Notes: generated by a model from the letters alone, not told the origin. 64,000 nucleotides of DNA from Xanthomonas fragariae (GCF_017603965.1 NZ_CP071955.1:2790001-2854000), one strand, 5' to 3'; counted from the first letter of the stretch, positions 1 through 10,610 are shown. Numbers and translations are program-made.

Positions 1-774
1 GCGCGCCACTTCCGGCGCAAACAACACCGGCAGCTGGCCAGTCGGCAGCGAACGCGGTTGCAGGCGTGCCAGGGTGCGCACGGCAGCGCGGCGGCCGATC
101 GCTTCGGGCGCTTCCAGGTCTTCGCGTGCCAGTGCACTGCTGTACCAGCCATCACGCTGCATGCTGTCGCCTTGACCGGCGATCAAGGCGCAACTGATCG
201 AATGATGCGTGCCGCGCTCGCGGCCGATGAAGCCATGCGAGTTGGCGTACACCGACAGGCTGAGCCCGGTGCTAGCCGAGGCGCCATCGGAATTGCTGAT
301 GCGCGCATCGGCCTCGCGGCCGGCGGTTTCGCAGGCCAGCGCCAGGTCCACCGCGGTGTCGGCGTCCAGCGCCCACGGATGCCAGCTGTCCATTTCGGGG
401 AAGTCGCGCGCCATCAACTCCGGGTCGGCCAGGCCGGCGGCCACGTCGTCTTCGGTATAACGGGCGATCGCGCAGGCCTGCGCAACCGTGGATTCCAGGC
501 TGGAATCCTGCAGGTCGGCGGTGCTGGCGCTGCCTTTGCGCTTGCCGAAGTAAACGGTGACCGCAATGCCGCGGTCGCGGGTAGACTCGACCGTCTCCAC
601 ATCGCCCAGCCGCACGTTGACGTCCATGCCGCGCTCTTCGCTGCAGCTCACTTCGGCCTGGGTGGCACCGGCCGCACGGGCGCGCTCAAGCAAGCGTTGC
701 GAGATGTCGGTAAGCGCGTCCAGGCGCTGCAAGCTGTCGTCGTTGACACGGGTTTCGGAGGAGAGTGCGTTCAA
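1..774 (-). CDS. pmbA: Metalloprotease PmbA/TldE, N-terminal part (runs off window start)
   Basis: This is the N-terminal 258 residues of PmbA (TldE), the partner of TldD in the heterodimeric cytosolic protease that matures modified peptides and degrades unfolded peptides in other bacteria. The minus-strand translation is open from 774 to the window edge and reads as the typical PmbA N-terminal domain, with a stretch like VETVESTRDRGIAVTVYFGK. The probable start is TTG at 774, seven bases after an AAGGA ribosome binding site; I see no in-frame ATG close by. tldD lies 0.8 kb away on the same strand, separated by darP. The C-terminal part is outside the window, so completeness cannot be judged. 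Confidence 0.85.
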   Translation of the reverse strand, partial: MNALSSETRVNDDSLQRLDALTDISQRLLERARAAGATQAEVSCSEERGMDVNVRLGDVETVESTRDRGIAVTVYFGKRKGSASTADLQDSSLESTVAQACAIARYTEDDVAAGLADPELMARDFPEMDSWHPWALDADTAVDLALACETAGREADARISNSDGASASTGLSLSVYANSHGFIGRERGTHHSISCALIAGQGDSMQRDGWYSSALAREDLEAPEAIGRRAAVRTLARLQPRSLPTGQLPVLFAPEVAR

Positions 775-788
775 TGCTTTATCCTTTT

Positions 789-828
789 GATGCGGATCCT
801 GGTTGATGCGGATCCTGGATGCGGATCC
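789..828. repeat. Short tandem repeat between pmbA and darP
   Basis: Nearly three head-to-tail copies of a 14-base unit, GATGCGGATCCTGG, sit in the divergent pmbA/darP promoter region. The third copy overlaps the second by two bases. It is close to the pmbA ribosome binding site, so copy number could affect leader length; that is inference. Confidence 0.7.
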
Positions 829-895
829 CTCCGCAAGAACCCTGCCATCCATGGCCGGACTGTCTAAATAACTACGTTTTTGGGATGTATTGGCA

Positions 896-1495
896 ATGCG
901 CGGACGCGACGAAGATACCGGTGAATTTCGCGGCGCCAGCCGTAGCCAGCAGCGGCGCGAGGCGCTCGAAATTTTCGACTTGGGTGAGAAGCTGGTGGCG
1001 CTCACCCCAGCGCAGCTGGCCAAGTTGCCCGTGCCCGAATCGCTGATTCCGCATATCGAAGAAAGCAAGCGCATCACCTCGCATATTGCGCACAAGCGGC
1101 AGCTGGCGTTTCTGGCCAAGCACATGCGCCGCGAGGACGACCAGACGCTTGCAGCGATGCGCGATGCGCTGGATGCCAACAGCGACACCGCGCGCCGCGA
1201 AGTGGCTGCGATTCACCGCGTCGAGCGCTGGCGCGAGCGCCTGCTGGCCGACGGCGACGTCGCACTGGCCGAACTGCTGGCAACCTACCCGGACGCCGAT
1301 CGTCAGCAACTGCGTCAATTGGTGCGCAACGCCATCCACGAGCGAGCCAAGAACAAACCGCCGCGCGCTTACCGCGAGCTGTTTCAGGTATTGCGCGATT
1401 TGTCCACGCAATCCGGCGAGCAAACCGATGCAGACGGCGGAGACGTCGATATCGACTATGCGGGACCGGGGAACGGGGATCCGGGAACGGAGTAA
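896..1495 (+). CDS. darP: Ribosome-associated protein DarP (YjgA, DUF615)
   Basis: A 199-residue member of the YjgA/DUF615 family, which binds late 50S ribosomal precursors and supports assembly of the peptidyl-transferase centre. The N-terminus starts [13 protein letters not shown] and is followed by a mostly helical, charged body, as usual for the family. ATG 896 is preferred to the in-frame TTG six bases upstream. It is divergent from pmbA and convergent with tldD. The last residues ([11 protein letters not shown]) are encoded by the G-rich repeat typical of Xanthomonas intergenic spacers, so the stop appears to lie within a repeat that has become coding. Confidence 0.9.
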   Translation: MRGRDEDTGEFRGASRSQQRREALEIFDLGEKLVALTPAQLAKLPVPESLIPHIEESKRITSHIAHKRQLAFLAKHMRREDDQTLAAMRDALDANSDTARREVAAIHRVERWRERLLADGDVALAELLATYPDADRQQLRQLVRNAIHERAKNKPPRAYRELFQVLRDLSTQSGEQTDADGGDVDIDYAGPGNGDPGTE

Positions 1496-1560
1496 CTGCA
1501 AGAGCGACAACCACTGGCCTTCTCGGCTTCCGGGTTCTGGGTTCCAGGTTCCGACCGATA

Positions 1561-3006
1561 TCACGCCTGCGTTCCACCCACCGTGATGCCATCGATCAAC
1601 AGCGACGGCTGACCGACGCCGACCGGCACGCTCTGCCCGTCCTTGCCACATACGCCCACACCTTCGTCCAGCGCCAGGTCATTACCGATCATGCGCACCT
1701 TCTGCATGGTTTCCGGGCCGTTGCCGATCAACGTTGCGCCCTTCACCGGTGCGGTGACCTTGCCGTCTTCGATCAGGTAGGCCTCGGTCGCGGAGAACAC
1801 GTACTTGCCGCTGGTGATGTCGACCTGGCCGCCGCCGAAGTTGACCGCGTAGATCCCTTTCTTGACCGAGCGGATCATCTCTTCCGGGTCATGCTGGCCA
1901 GCGCGCATGTAGGTGTTGGTCATGCGCGGCATGGTCAGGTGCGCGAACGACTCACGGCGACCATTGCCGGTCGGCGCCACGCCCATCAGGCGCGCGTTGT
2001 GCGTGTCCTGCATATAACCGACCAGCACGCCGTCTTCGATCAGCGTGGTGCACTGGCTGGGAGTGCCTTCGTCGTCGATGTTGAGCGAGCCGCGACGGCC
2101 GTCCAGGGTGCCGTCATCGACAATGGTCACGCCCGGGGAGGCAACGCGCTCGCCGATGCGGCCGGCGTAGACGCTTGTGCCCTTGCGATTGAAATCGCCT
2201 TCCAGGCCGTGCCCGACCGCTTCGTGCAGCAGCACGCCGGGCCAGCCCGGACCGAGCACCACCGGCATCACGCCGGCCGGTGCGGGAATCGCGTCCAGAT
2301 TGACCAGCGCCTGACGCAGCGCTTCGCGGGCGAAGCCTTCCGGGCGACCGTCAGCGAACAGCTCGGCATAGCCGTAACGCCCGCCGCCGCCGAAATAGCC
2401 GGATTCGCGACGCCCGCCGTGTTCGACGATCACTTGCACATTCAAGCGCACCAGCGGGCGCACGTCGGCAGCCAGCACACCATCGCTGCGCGCGATCAGC
2501 ACCGTGTCCACGCCACCCGACAGGCTCACCATCACCTGTTTGACGCGCGGATCTGCCGCGCGCAGGTATTGATCGATCCGGCGCAGCAGATCGACCTTAG
2601 TGGCGCTGTCCATGTCGTCGATAGGATCGGTGGCCGGGTATAGCGCACGGCCATTGCCATGGACCAGCGAGCGGGTGGAATGGGCCCCGCCCTCGCGCGA
2701 GATCGCGCGCGCGGACTGCGCCGCTTCCAACAACGCGTCGCGGTGGATGTCGTCGGAATAGGCAAAACCTGTCTTCTCGCCGGCGATCGCACGCACGCCC
2801 ACGCCTTGCTCGATGGAGTGCGCGCCGTCCTTGACGATGCCGTCTTCCACGCTCCAGCTCTCGCGCCGCGAATGCTGGAAATACAGGTCGCCGAAGTCGA
2901 TACCAGGGCCCAGCAGGGCGCCGAAGGTACGGTCCAGATGGCCGGCATCCAGGCCGGAAGGAAGCAGCAGCCGGGCTTCGGCCAAAGTGAGAGCGTTATC
3001 GGTCAT
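1561..3006 (-). CDS. tldD: Metalloprotease TldD
   Basis: A full-length (481-residue) TldD, the zinc-bearing subunit of the TldD/PmbA protease. The metal-binding helix reads HEAVGHGLE (an HExxxH motif), and the conserved C-terminal segment [19 protein letters not shown] is present. The length equals that of E. coli TldD. The start is ATG 3006 ([14 protein letters not shown]); in-frame codons upstream do not look like family sequence. With pmbA nearby both subunits are encoded locally. yhdP lies upstream on the same strand, as often in gammaproteobacteria, where the block is rng-yhdP-tldD. Confidence 0.95.
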   Translation of the reverse strand: MTDNALTLAEARLLLPSGLDAGHLDRTFGALLGPGIDFGDLYFQHSRRESWSVEDGIVKDGAHSIEQGVGVRAIAGEKTGFAYSDDIHRDALLEAAQSARAISREGGAHSTRSLVHGNGRALYPATDPIDDMDSATKVDLLRRIDQYLRAADPRVKQVMVSLSGGVDTVLIARSDGVLAADVRPLVRLNVQVIVEHGGRRESGYFGGGGRYGYAELFADGRPEGFAREALRQALVNLDAIPAPAGVMPVVLGPGWPGVLLHEAVGHGLEGDFNRKGTSVYAGRIGERVASPGVTIVDDGTLDGRRGSLNIDDEGTPSQCTTLIEDGVLVGYMQDTHNARLMGVAPTGNGRRESFAHLTMPRMTNTYMRAGQHDPEEMIRSVKKGIYAVNFGGGQVDITSGKYVFSATEAYLIEDGKVTAPVKGATLIGNGPETMQKVRMIGNDLALDEGVGVCGKDGQSVPVGVGQPSLLIDGITVGGTQA

Positions 3007-3104
3007 GCAGTTAGGATGGGGCCCGCGCGGCGAGGAGACAAGTCGTCCGGCTGAACATACGGCGCGGCTATCATCGCTGGCCGTTATCTCGCCGGTGTCC
3101 ACGC

Positions 3105-3363
3105 ATGAAGCGCATCGCCCACATTCTGGATGGCTACACGCTGGACATCCGCCCCGCCCTGCATGAGCGCGACTGGATGGACGCCACCGCCCAGCGCTAT
3201 GCCTACCGCTGCCTGTCGCTGGCGATTGCCAATACGGCATGGCTGGGAGCTGCTGTGCCAGTCCGGTTTCCAGGCCAGTCAGGATGGTGCCGATGGCTTG
3301 GATGCGATCCGGATCAGTGCCGATGCGCGCAGCGTGTCACTAGCGATCAGTCACTTCGGCTGT
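3105..3363 (+). pseudogene. Truncated, frameshifted DUF6065-like gene
   Basis: The first 40 or so codons from ATG 3105 ([17 protein letters not shown]) look like the start of a DUF6065-type hypothetical protein. The homologous reading then moves to another frame (WELLCQSGF ... [10 protein letters not shown] ... ISHFGCGV) after a run that looks like one extra G near 3236. The sequence stops resembling the family where it meets the 3' end of yhdP on the other strand, so the gene is both frameshifted and truncated. The family assignment is from memory and moderately sure; the frame change is directly visible. Confidence 0.6.
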
Positions 3364-6300
3364 GGCGTGCCGACCTTGCGCTCCACCACGTCCACCTGCG
3401 GATCTTTCCACGGCCCGGTGACGTGATAGGTCTTGGCGCCGATCGCGCCCAGCGGTTTGCCGAGCACCGCGTTGGCAGCCGCTCCCACCGCCGCGCCAAC
3501 CGGACCACCGGCTACCGCACCGACCACGGCCAGCAGATTACCGGCCTTGGGGTTCACGTCCACGGTCTGGTCGAAGGTCTGCGCGCGCAAATCGGTCTGC
3601 CCGTGGATGACGATGTCGGCAGCTGGGCCCTCGATACGGATCGCCTCGGTGCGTGCGAAGCCCTTGTCGAAACGCACTTCACCGGCCAGCTTGTTGAACG
3701 CCAGGCCCTTGGAGAAGAAATCGCGGAAGTCGAACATCAACCGGCGCGGCAACTGCGCCACGCTCAGCAGCCCGAGCACGCGGCCGGCGCCCGGGTCCAC
3801 TTCCAGCAACTGGCCGTTGCGCACGTCGACGGTGAGGTTGCCGTCCAGCGAGCCGAGCGCAAAAGCGGTCGGCGAGCCCTGCCAGCCGGCGTTGAGTTCC
3901 AGCTGACCTTCGCCGCCGCGCAACTGGCCGCCCAGGGTGAGGTTTTGCAGCAGATTGCCGAGATTGCGGCTGTCCACGCGCGCCGACAACCGGGTGCTGG
4001 CCGCATCGCCCTTGCCGCGCCAGGCGCCGGTCAGACCGATGTTCTGATCGTCCGAGCGCAATTGCAGCCGATCCACCTGCATGCCGTCGGTGAGCCGGCT
4101 GCTGCGCAAGCTGGCCGCACCCAGGGTCATCTTGCCGACCTGCAGATCGTCGATATCCAGCGACAGCGGAGGAATCGAGACCGGGTCGAATTCGGCTATT
4201 GCGCGGCGTGCCGGCTCCGGCAAGGCGCCGGCCAACGGGTCGCCCGGCTCGGGCGCGGCCGGTTCGACCGGCGCTGTCACGGGCTGCCAATGCACGGTGC
4301 TCAACTTGCCCTGCACCGCCGCCCCGTCGGCATTGGGAACGGTGATCTGGCCTGCCAGCGATGGGCCGTCCAACGTCACCGCCACCGCGTCGCGGGTTGG
4401 GCGCAGGCGCAAGCGTGTCTGCGGGAACACGCCGCCGATCATCAACAACTTGTCGGCCTGCACATCCACCTGCTGCAACGGCACCGCGTCCTTTTTCAGA
4501 GTCGCCGGCTGGCCCGGCAGCGGCGGGATGTCTGGCGCGCTGCTGCCGCGCGCCAGGCTGATCCAGTCGATCGCATTCAGCGACGCCGTACGGCCAGTGA
4601 CCACCAACCCATTGGCGGGCGGACGCTCGGTGACGGTGTCGGCGCCCATCACCACACGCACGCCGGTCTGGTTACCCTGGCTGCTAGCCTTGAGCGCAAC
4701 CAGCTTGCCGAAGGCCACATCGATATCGCCATCGCCCACTGGCAGAGCCACCTCGACCCGAGTGTCCAGCGGCTGCGTAGCCGCTTTGTCCAACGGTGCG
4801 GGCAAATCCAGGGTAGTGCCGACCAGTTCCGAACGCAGGGTCAACATTGCCTGCGCGTCAGGTTGCCCTGGTGGCGGCAACGGCACATTCACGCCCACCT
4901 GCCACAGCGCGCTGCCATGCACGTACGGGCGCAACCATTCCATCTGCGGCGCGCGGTCAAACAGTTCCCTGGCGTCCAGGGTGGCGCCAAAGCGCGCCTC
5001 GAACGCCTGCTTCGGGTCCTGCACGAAGCCACCGGCACGTAGGGACAGATCGCCGCTACGGCCCTGGTGCTGCACGCTCAAATGCTCGGCAACGAAGCCG
5101 GTGTCGCGGTATGCGGCCTGCCCGCTAACATGATCGAAGGCCAGATTCCAGCGCGCATCGCCCAGCTTGGCGCCCTGCAATGCGACCGTACCCTGCAGAT
5201 GGCCGCCCACACCCTGGGTACGTAAAGGACGCAGCAGATCGAAGGTCACCGTCGCCGGGCCGGACACCGCGATATTGCGCAAGGTATCGCCGTAGCGGCG
5301 CTCCAATGGACTCTTGCGCAGCATGCCTAATAACTGTCCCGCGTCGGTCTGGGTGGAGGCGCGCACGTAGAGCTCAGAGGTGGCGAAGCTGGGAATTCCC
5401 GCGTCCAACGTTGCGATCGGCGTGCCGGCCAGATCGCCATTGCCCTGCAACGAAAACCCGTTGCCGAGGAAGCGCAGATCCGCCTGCACCTGCTCCATCG
5501 CCGGCCAGTCCGGATTGAAGCGAATCACGCCGTCGCGGATCTGCCCGAACGCTTCGAAACGGCCATCGTTATTGTCGAACGGCCAGTCGTCCAGATCGCC
5601 ACTGACCAAACCGGTGCCGCCGGTCACGACACCGCCGGCCACCGCCATGTCCAGCCAGTCGATGGCGGCTTTGCTCATCTTGGAACGGATCCAGAACTTG
5701 CGCGCCACCGGCAAAGCGACATCATCCAATTGCGTGGCCAGCTGGATGCGCGGGCGGCTGCCGTCGTTCTGGAACCACAACCCGCCGCGCATGCTGGCGC
5801 CGTAGTCCTTGGCCTGCACGCGCAAGGCCGGCGTTGCGACCTGCCAACCGGCGCCCTCGCGCCAGCCGACGATCTTGCCGGCCAGCTGAAGCGCGTGCAC
5901 CACGCCAAAACCGGTCGGCCAATCGAACCGCAGCGTAGCGTTCGGCGCTGTCTCCAGTTCGACCGCCTGCGCGTCGCCATCGATGTGACCACGCAGACCG
6001 CTGATGCCTGGCGCATTGCCTACCGGCAGAAAGCCCAGTTCTTCGATCTGGCCCTGCGCCCGCAGCCGGCCGCCCTGCTCGCCTGCAATCTGCAAATCAG
6101 CCACGCGCACTTGCGGCTTGGACAAGGTCAGCCAGCGCCGCAAGCCGGGCGATAGCTGATCGCTCAGCGCCGCCGCCGCGATCAGGCCGGAAACATCGAC
6201 ATGTTTGCCGACCACTGCATAACGCCGCCCGCCTGCAATGCTCAGCCCGTCCAGATGCTGCAACTTGGCGGCTTGGCCCAGCCGCAGCAGCGGCGCGTCC

Positions 6301-7217
6301 AGCCGCCAACCGCCATCGATGGTCTGCCAGCGCGCGCGCGCCTGCAGCCGCTCCCATATCAGCGTACGGCGCGCGGTTTCCGCGGGCATTGCGGCACCGG
6401 ACAACCGCAACTGCTCAAGATCGGCCTCCACGGTAACGCCGGTGATGTGGCGCGCGCGCAGTTGCGCCCACGCCTGCAAATGTCCGCCGCCTCCATCCAC
6501 ACGAAGGCCACCAAACTGCAGCAGCGACGCCCATGCTCCCAGATCGACCGGATCTGCCTGCGCATAGGCGCTGCCGTCGCCACTGTCGCGGTCGAAGTCC
6601 ATCACCGTGGTCAGCGGCGCGCGCTTGAGATCGATCCAGCTGCGGCTACCCACCTGCACGGTCGAGCCAATGACACGCAGGCGCAGGTCGATGCGCGGCA
6701 GCGTGGTGTCCAGGCCGATCGATGGCGCGACCACGTGCAGACGCGCCTCGGCCACCTGGATCTCGCCGAGCCGGCGCAATGCGTCCAACGGGTCGCCGTG
6801 TCTACCGCTGGGCAAGCCCTGCACCGACCACACGCCGTCATCGCTGCGCTGCAACGTCAACGCCAGTCCACGCAGGCGCACCTCGGTCAGCGAATGGCCC
6901 GGCAGCAGACCGGCGTACATCGCCAGCAGAATTTCGGCCTGACCGACGCGCACCTCGCCATGCGGACCGACGCGCAAACCATCCAGCCGCAATAGCGGTC
7001 CGCGCCGGGTCCATTCGGTCTGCAGGCGATCGAACGCAATCGGCTGGCCGGCGCGCTGGCTCAGCCACTCGGCACTCTGCTGCGGATGCTCTTCGGCCAA
7101 CGGCAGCGCCTGACTGGCCGCACCAACCAACAACGCAAGCGCCACCAGCGCAAGCGCGCCGGCAGTGATCGCATAGCGGCAGAACAGACGAAGACGGCGG
7201 CGCAGCGGGGCAGGCAT
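3351..7217 (-). CDS. yhdP: YhdP family AsmA-like envelope lipid transport protein
   Basis: A 1288-residue protein of the YhdP family. In Enterobacteria YhdP is one of three AsmA-like bridge proteins that move phospholipid between inner and outer membrane. The sequence has an N-terminal cytoplasmic arginine patch and one transmembrane helix (about residues 14-38, YAITAGALALVALALLVGA), then a very long periplasmic region rich in alternating beta-type segments, ending in a Gly/Ala-rich hydrophobic stretch near residues 1240-1265. The length matches the family. It lies between rng upstream and tldD downstream on one strand; its 3' end overlaps the DUF6065 remnant by a few bases. Confidence 0.92.
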   Translation of the reverse strand: MPAPLRRRLRLFCRYAITAGALALVALALLVGAASQALPLAEEHPQQSAEWLSQRAGQPIAFDRLQTEWTRRGPLLRLDGLRVGPHGEVRVGQAEILLAMYAGLLPGHSLTEVRLRGLALTLQRSDDGVWSVQGLPSGRHGDPLDALRRLGEIQVAEARLHVVAPSIGLDTTLPRIDLRLRVIGSTVQVGSRSWIDLKRAPLTTVMDFDRDSGDGSAYAQADPVDLGAWASLLQFGGLRVDGGGGHLQAWAQLRARHITGVTVEADLEQLRLSGAAMPAETARRTLIWERLQARARWQTIDGGWRLDAPLLRLGQAAKLQHLDGLSIAGGRRYAVVGKHVDVSGLIAAAALSDQLSPGLRRWLTLSKPQVRVADLQIAGEQGGRLRAQGQIEELGFLPVGNAPGISGLRGHIDGDAQAVELETAPNATLRFDWPTGFGVVHALQLAGKIVGWREGAGWQVATPALRVQAKDYGASMRGGLWFQNDGSRPRIQLATQLDDVALPVARKFWIRSKMSKAAIDWLDMAVAGGVVTGGTGLVSGDLDDWPFDNNDGRFEAFGQIRDGVIRFNPDWPAMEQVQADLRFLGNGFSLQGNGDLAGTPIATLDAGIPSFATSELYVRASTQTDAGQLLGMLRKSPLERRYGDTLRNIAVSGPATVTFDLLRPLRTQGVGGHLQGTVALQGAKLGDARWNLAFDHVSGQAAYRDTGFVAEHLSVQHQGRSGDLSLRAGGFVQDPKQAFEARFGATLDARELFDRAPQMEWLRPYVHGSALWQVGVNVPLPPPGQPDAQAMLTLRSELVGTTLDLPAPLDKAATQPLDTRVEVALPVGDGDIDVAFGKLVALKASSQGNQTGVRVVMGADTVTERPPANGLVVTGRTASLNAIDWISLARGSSAPDIPPLPGQPATLKKDAVPLQQVDVQADKLLMIGGVFPQTRLRLRPTRDAVAVTLDGPSLAGQITVPNADGAAVQGKLSTVHWQPVTAPVEPAAPEPGDPLAGALPEPARRAIAEFDPVSIPPLSLDIDDLQVGKMTLGAASLRSSRLTDGMQVDRLQLRSDDQNIGLTGAWRGKGDAASTRLSARVDSRNLGNLLQNLTLGGQLRGGEGQLELNAGWQGSPTAFALGSLDGNLTVDVRNGQLLEVDPGAGRVLGLLSVAQLPRRLMFDFRDFFSKGLAFNKLAGEVRFDKGFARTEAIRIEGPAADIVIHGQTDLRAQTFDQTVDVNPKAGNLLAVVGAVAGGPVGAAVGAAANAVLGKPLGAIGAKTYHVTGPWKDPQVDVVERKVGTPQPK

Positions 7218-7366
7218 TAGACGCGGGGATTAGACATTTAGAGATTTGGATTGGGATTGGTTACAGCGCGGCCTTGCACGGTCACATCAACATTCACTTG
7301 TTCCCTACCGATCATGACGGTGCCGGCTTTTACACATCCCCAATCACCGATCCCCAAATCCCCACC

Positions 7367-8866
7367 TCACAACAACACCACATCGAACTGCTCCTGCAGA
7401 TACTGGTCGTCGGACTGGAAGCGGATGCTCTTGCCGAGAAATTCCTCCAGCTCGGCCACCGTCGCCGATTCTTCGTCGGTGATGCGTGCGACGACTTTGG
7501 ACGAAGCGATCACGAGCAGCCGCGCCGCATCGAACTGGCGTACCGCACGGGTGATCTCGCGGAAGATCTCGTAGGTCACCGTCTCGGCGGTCTTGATGGT
7601 GCCGCGCCCGCCGCACTGGCCGCAGGTTTCCGACAGCTGCCGTTCCAGGCTTTCGACGGTGCGCTTGCGCGTCATCTCCACCAGACCCAACGGCGAAAAC
7701 TCGTACACGGTGGTCTTGGCGTGGTCGCGCGCCAACGCTTTTTCTAGCGTGCGTAGCACCTGGCGGCGATGCTCGGGGTCAACCATATCGATGAAGTCGA
7801 TGATGATGATGCCGCCCAGGTTGCGCAGCCGCAATTGCCGCGCCACCGCCTGGGCCGCTTCCAGGTTGGTGCGGAACACGGTTTCTTCGAGGTTGCGCTG
7901 GCCGACGAACGAGCCGGTGTTGACGTCGATGGTAGTCATCGCCTCGGTCTGGTCGATCACCAGATAGCCGCCGGACTTGAGCGGCACTTGCTTGTTCAAC
8001 GCGCGCCCGATCTCGTCCTCGACACCGTACAGATCGAAGATCGGCCGGTCGCCGGTATACAGCTCCAGCCGCTCGGCCAGCACCGGCATGTACTTGGCCA
8101 CGAACGCCTGCAGCTGCACGAAGGTCTCGTTGGAGTCGACCTTGATCTTTTCCACGTCGCGGCGGATAAGATCGCGCACCGCACGCAGCGGCAGGTTCAG
8201 GTCTTCATAGATGATGCTGCACGGCGGCGCCTCGCGGCCGCGCCGCTCGACCACGTTCCAGACACGCGACAGATACGCGACGTCCTCGGCCAACGCTTCT
8301 GCCGGCTGGCCTTCGGCATTGGTGCGAATGATGTAGCCAAAGCCACCATTCTTGGCCGAGACCTCGCTGACGATGGTCTTCAGGCGCAGCCGCTCGGCTT
8401 CGTCTTCGATCCGCGCCGATACCCCGACGATCTTCGACTGCGGCAGCAGCACCAGATAGCGCGAGGGGATGCTGATCTGCGTAGTCAGGCGCGCGCCCTT
8501 GGTGCCGATCGGGTCCTTGACCACCTGCACCACGATGTCCTGACCATCGCGCAGCAGCTCGACGATCGGCACTGAAGCAACCGGCGGCGGCGGGATCGGG
8601 GTTTCTTCGGTATCGACCACGCTGGCAGGCGCTGGCGCGGGACGAATCACGTCGTTGGCGTGCAGGAACGCCGCGCGCTCCAGCCCCACTTCGACAAACG
8701 CCGCCTGCATGCCGGGCATCACCCGCTGCACCTTGCCCTTGTAGATATTGCCGACCACTCCGCGGCGCCAACCGCGCTCGATATGCAGCTCCTGCAGCAT
8801 GCCGTTCTCGATCACCGCCACACGGGTTTCGCGCGGGGTGACGTTGACCAAAATCTCTTCCGACAT
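7367..8866 (-). CDS. rng: Ribonuclease G
   Basis: A 499-residue RNase E/G family endoribonuclease. RNase G processes the 5' end of 16S rRNA and degrades some mRNAs. It has an S1-like RNA-binding segment in the first 120 residues (VVGNIYKGKVQRVMPGMQAAFVEVGLERAAF), the catalytic DNase-I-like region with the metal-binding DVNTGSF and IIDFIDM motifs, and the CGQCGGRG zinc-link cysteines near residue 400. The long C-terminal scaffold of RNase E is absent, which makes it RNase G. Start ATG 8866 overlaps the maf stop by one base, so translation is probably coupled. Confidence 0.95.
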   Translation of the reverse strand: MSEEILVNVTPRETRVAVIENGMLQELHIERGWRRGVVGNIYKGKVQRVMPGMQAAFVEVGLERAAFLHANDVIRPAPAPASVVDTEETPIPPPPVASVPIVELLRDGQDIVVQVVKDPIGTKGARLTTQISIPSRYLVLLPQSKIVGVSARIEDEAERLRLKTIVSEVSAKNGGFGYIIRTNAEGQPAEALAEDVAYLSRVWNVVERRGREAPPCSIIYEDLNLPLRAVRDLIRRDVEKIKVDSNETFVQLQAFVAKYMPVLAERLELYTGDRPIFDLYGVEDEIGRALNKQVPLKSGGYLVIDQTEAMTTIDVNTGSFVGQRNLEETVFRTNLEAAQAVARQLRLRNLGGIIIIDFIDMVDPEHRRQVLRTLEKALARDHAKTTVYEFSPLGLVEMTRKRTVESLERQLSETCGQCGGRGTIKTAETVTYEIFREITRAVRQFDAARLLVIASSKVVARITDEESATVAELEEFLGKSIRFQSDDQYLQEQFDVVLL

Positions 8867-9438
8867 CAATGCGCTCCGAAGGCTGTGAGCAACTGCGAGG
8901 TGTGAAACAGCGGCAACCCCATCACGCCGGAATAGCTCCCGGACAGATGGCGGATGAATCGTTCGGCGCGTCCCTGGATCGCATACGCGCCGGCCTTGCC
9001 CATCGGCTCGCCACAGGCCGCATAAGCGGCGATCTGCGCGGCATCGAGCGTGTCGAAGGCGACTTCCGACACCACCAAGGCCCGCGCCGGCGCGCGCTGT
9101 ACGCAGACTAGAACCACTGCCGTGAGCACCTGGTGGGTGCGCCCGGACAACTCGCACAGCATGGCGATCGCATCGTCGACATCGACGGGCTTGCCGAACA
9201 CCCGCTCGCCCAGGACGACCTCGGTATCGGAACCCAACACGATCGCATCGGGGTCGGTCGCCTGCACTAGCGCCAGGCCGGCGCGCGCCTTGTCCAGCGC
9301 AACGCGCTGCACGTACTGTTCGGGCGATTCGCCGGGCGCGCGCAACTCGGGCACGTCCAGTTCCAACGTTTGAAATGGCACATCCAGGCGTTGCAGGAGT
9401 TCTTGTCGACGCGGCGAACGGGAAGCGAGATAGAGCAT
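8866..9438 (-). CDS. maf: Maf-like nucleoside triphosphate pyrophosphatase
   Basis: A 190-residue Maf protein (YhdE class), which hydrolyses non-canonical or methylated nucleoside triphosphates (dTTP/UTP type) to monophosphates. It begins [15 protein letters not shown], the canonical nucleotide-binding start with the SxRR motif, and carries [16 protein letters not shown], containing the catalytic aspartate region, followed by a Ser-Gly-Arg-Thr segment. The ATG at 9438 is the only start that gives the family N-terminus directly. It is co-directional and overlapping with rng, an arrangement conserved in many gammaproteobacteria. Confidence 0.95.
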   Translation of the reverse strand: MLYLASRSPRRQELLQRLDVPFQTLELDVPELRAPGESPEQYVQRVALDKARAGLALVQATDPDAIVLGSDTEVVLGERVFGKPVDVDDAIAMLCELSGRTHQVLTAVVLVCVQRAPARALVVSEVAFDTLDAAQIAAYAACGEPMGKAGAYAIQGRAERFIRHLSGSYSGVMGLPLFHTSQLLTAFGAH

Positions 9439-9588
9439 CCCTCCAGCATACCTGTTGGCTGTACTCCCCCGCTTGCTTTGCGCACGCACGCGTTGCCGCC
9501 GATGGCCATGGTTGCGCTGTGGTTGCGTTCGACTCACAACATATTCATCGACATCCCAACACGCTCGCAGCTCAGACAAGGAGATCTC

Positions 9589-10320
9589 ATGCGTACCACC
9601 CTCAAGCCGTTGTTGCTGGCCCTGTCCATCGCTGCCGGAACCGCCATGAACGCCCACGCCCAGACCGACTCAAGCCACACCATTTCCAACGACGGCACCC
9701 TGCTCAACGTGTCGGCCGAGGCGGAAGCCAAGCGCATACCGGACATCGCCACGCTGTCTGCCGGCGTAGTCACCCAGGCTGCCGACGGCAACGCCGCCAT
9801 GCGCCAGAACGCCGAACAGATGAGCAAGGTCATGGCCGCGGTGAAGGCCGCCGGCATTGCCGACAAGGACGTGCAGACCAGCGGCATCAACCTCAGCCCG
9901 CAGTACACATACAAAGAAAAAGAAGCGCCCAAGATCAACGGCTACCAGGCCAGCAACACAGTCAACCTCAAGGTGCGCGACATTGCGCGTCTGGGCAAGG
10001 TGCTCGACGCCCTGGTCGCCCAGGGCGCCAACGACATCAACGGCCCCAGCTTTTCGATCGACCAACCCGAACCGGCTTATGACGAAGCACGCGTAGCCGC
10101 CGTGGAGAAGGCTCAGGCCCGCGCCGAAACCTACGCCAAGTCGCTCGGCCTGAAGGTGCGCCGCATCGTCAGCATCTCCGAAGGCCGCGGCGGCGGCGTG
10201 CGCCCGATGATGATGTCCACCTCGATGCGCTCGGCCAAGGCCGAGATGGACACCCCGGTCGCCCCGGGCGAAAGCACCCTGTCGATTAACCTGAATGTGA
10301 CGTTCGAACTGGGGCGTTGA
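9589..10320 (+). CDS. SIMPL domain (DUF541) periplasmic protein
   Basis: A 243-residue protein with an N-terminal signal peptide (hydrophobic [21 protein letters not shown], likely cut after HA-QA) followed by a SIMPL/DUF541 domain (BP26 family). The body shows typical family elements such as [20 protein letters not shown] and [19 protein letters not shown]. Members form periplasmic or outer-membrane-associated oligomers of unclear function, some linked to oxidative stress. ATG 9589 has a strong AAGGAG ribosome binding site seven bases upstream. It is divergent from maf. Confidence 0.9.
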   Translation: MRTTLKPLLLALSIAAGTAMNAHAQTDSSHTISNDGTLLNVSAEAEAKRIPDIATLSAGVVTQAADGNAAMRQNAEQMSKVMAAVKAAGIADKDVQTSGINLSPQYTYKEKEAPKINGYQASNTVNLKVRDIARLGKVLDALVAQGANDINGPSFSIDQPEPAYDEARVAAVEKAQARAETYAKSLGLKVRRIVSISEGRGGGVRPMMMSTSMRSAKAEMDTPVAPGESTLSINLNVTFELGR

Positions 10321-10374
10321 GCGGATCGGTTGAGCGGATCGATTGCGTCTTGCCGGCATTCCAGACTGCCCTCT

Positions 10375-10610
10375 CGCGGGGCAGTCGCTCGGCTAACAGC
10401 TTCCTTAGGCGAGCGTTTAGCCGGGTGTTATCTGCTTCAAGATCGTTGAGCCACGTGGCATCGGGCATGCTTATCCCGCCGAACTTGCTGTGCCACAAGG
10501 AGTTACGAGGCCTCACTGAAGCCATGTCGCCGGCACAGGTTAATGGCAACACCAGCTTCGGCCTCGCGCAGGAAGCCAATGATCTATTCTTCGGAAAACC
10601 GCTTTTTCAC
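10375..10610 (-). mobile_element. IS3-family transposase OrfA remnant
   Basis: The minus strand from GTG 10610 reads VKKRFSEE, a stop, then IIGFLREAEAGVAINLCRRH, the classic IS3-family OrfA helix-turn-helix start. A TAG at 10586-10584 replaces the expected Gln codon. Later the homologous reading (LWHSKFGG ... LEADNTRLNARLRKLLAERL, a leucine-zipper-like stretch) moves to another frame. OrfB and the element ends are not seen. It is a dead fragment. Confidence 0.8.

Noticed and set aside
3105..5042. Long plus-strand open frame of 645 codons across yhdP
   Set aside because: It is the antisense shadow of yhdP; beyond the first 40 codons (DUF6065 remnant) its composition is typical of a reversed high-GC gene and no family motif appears.
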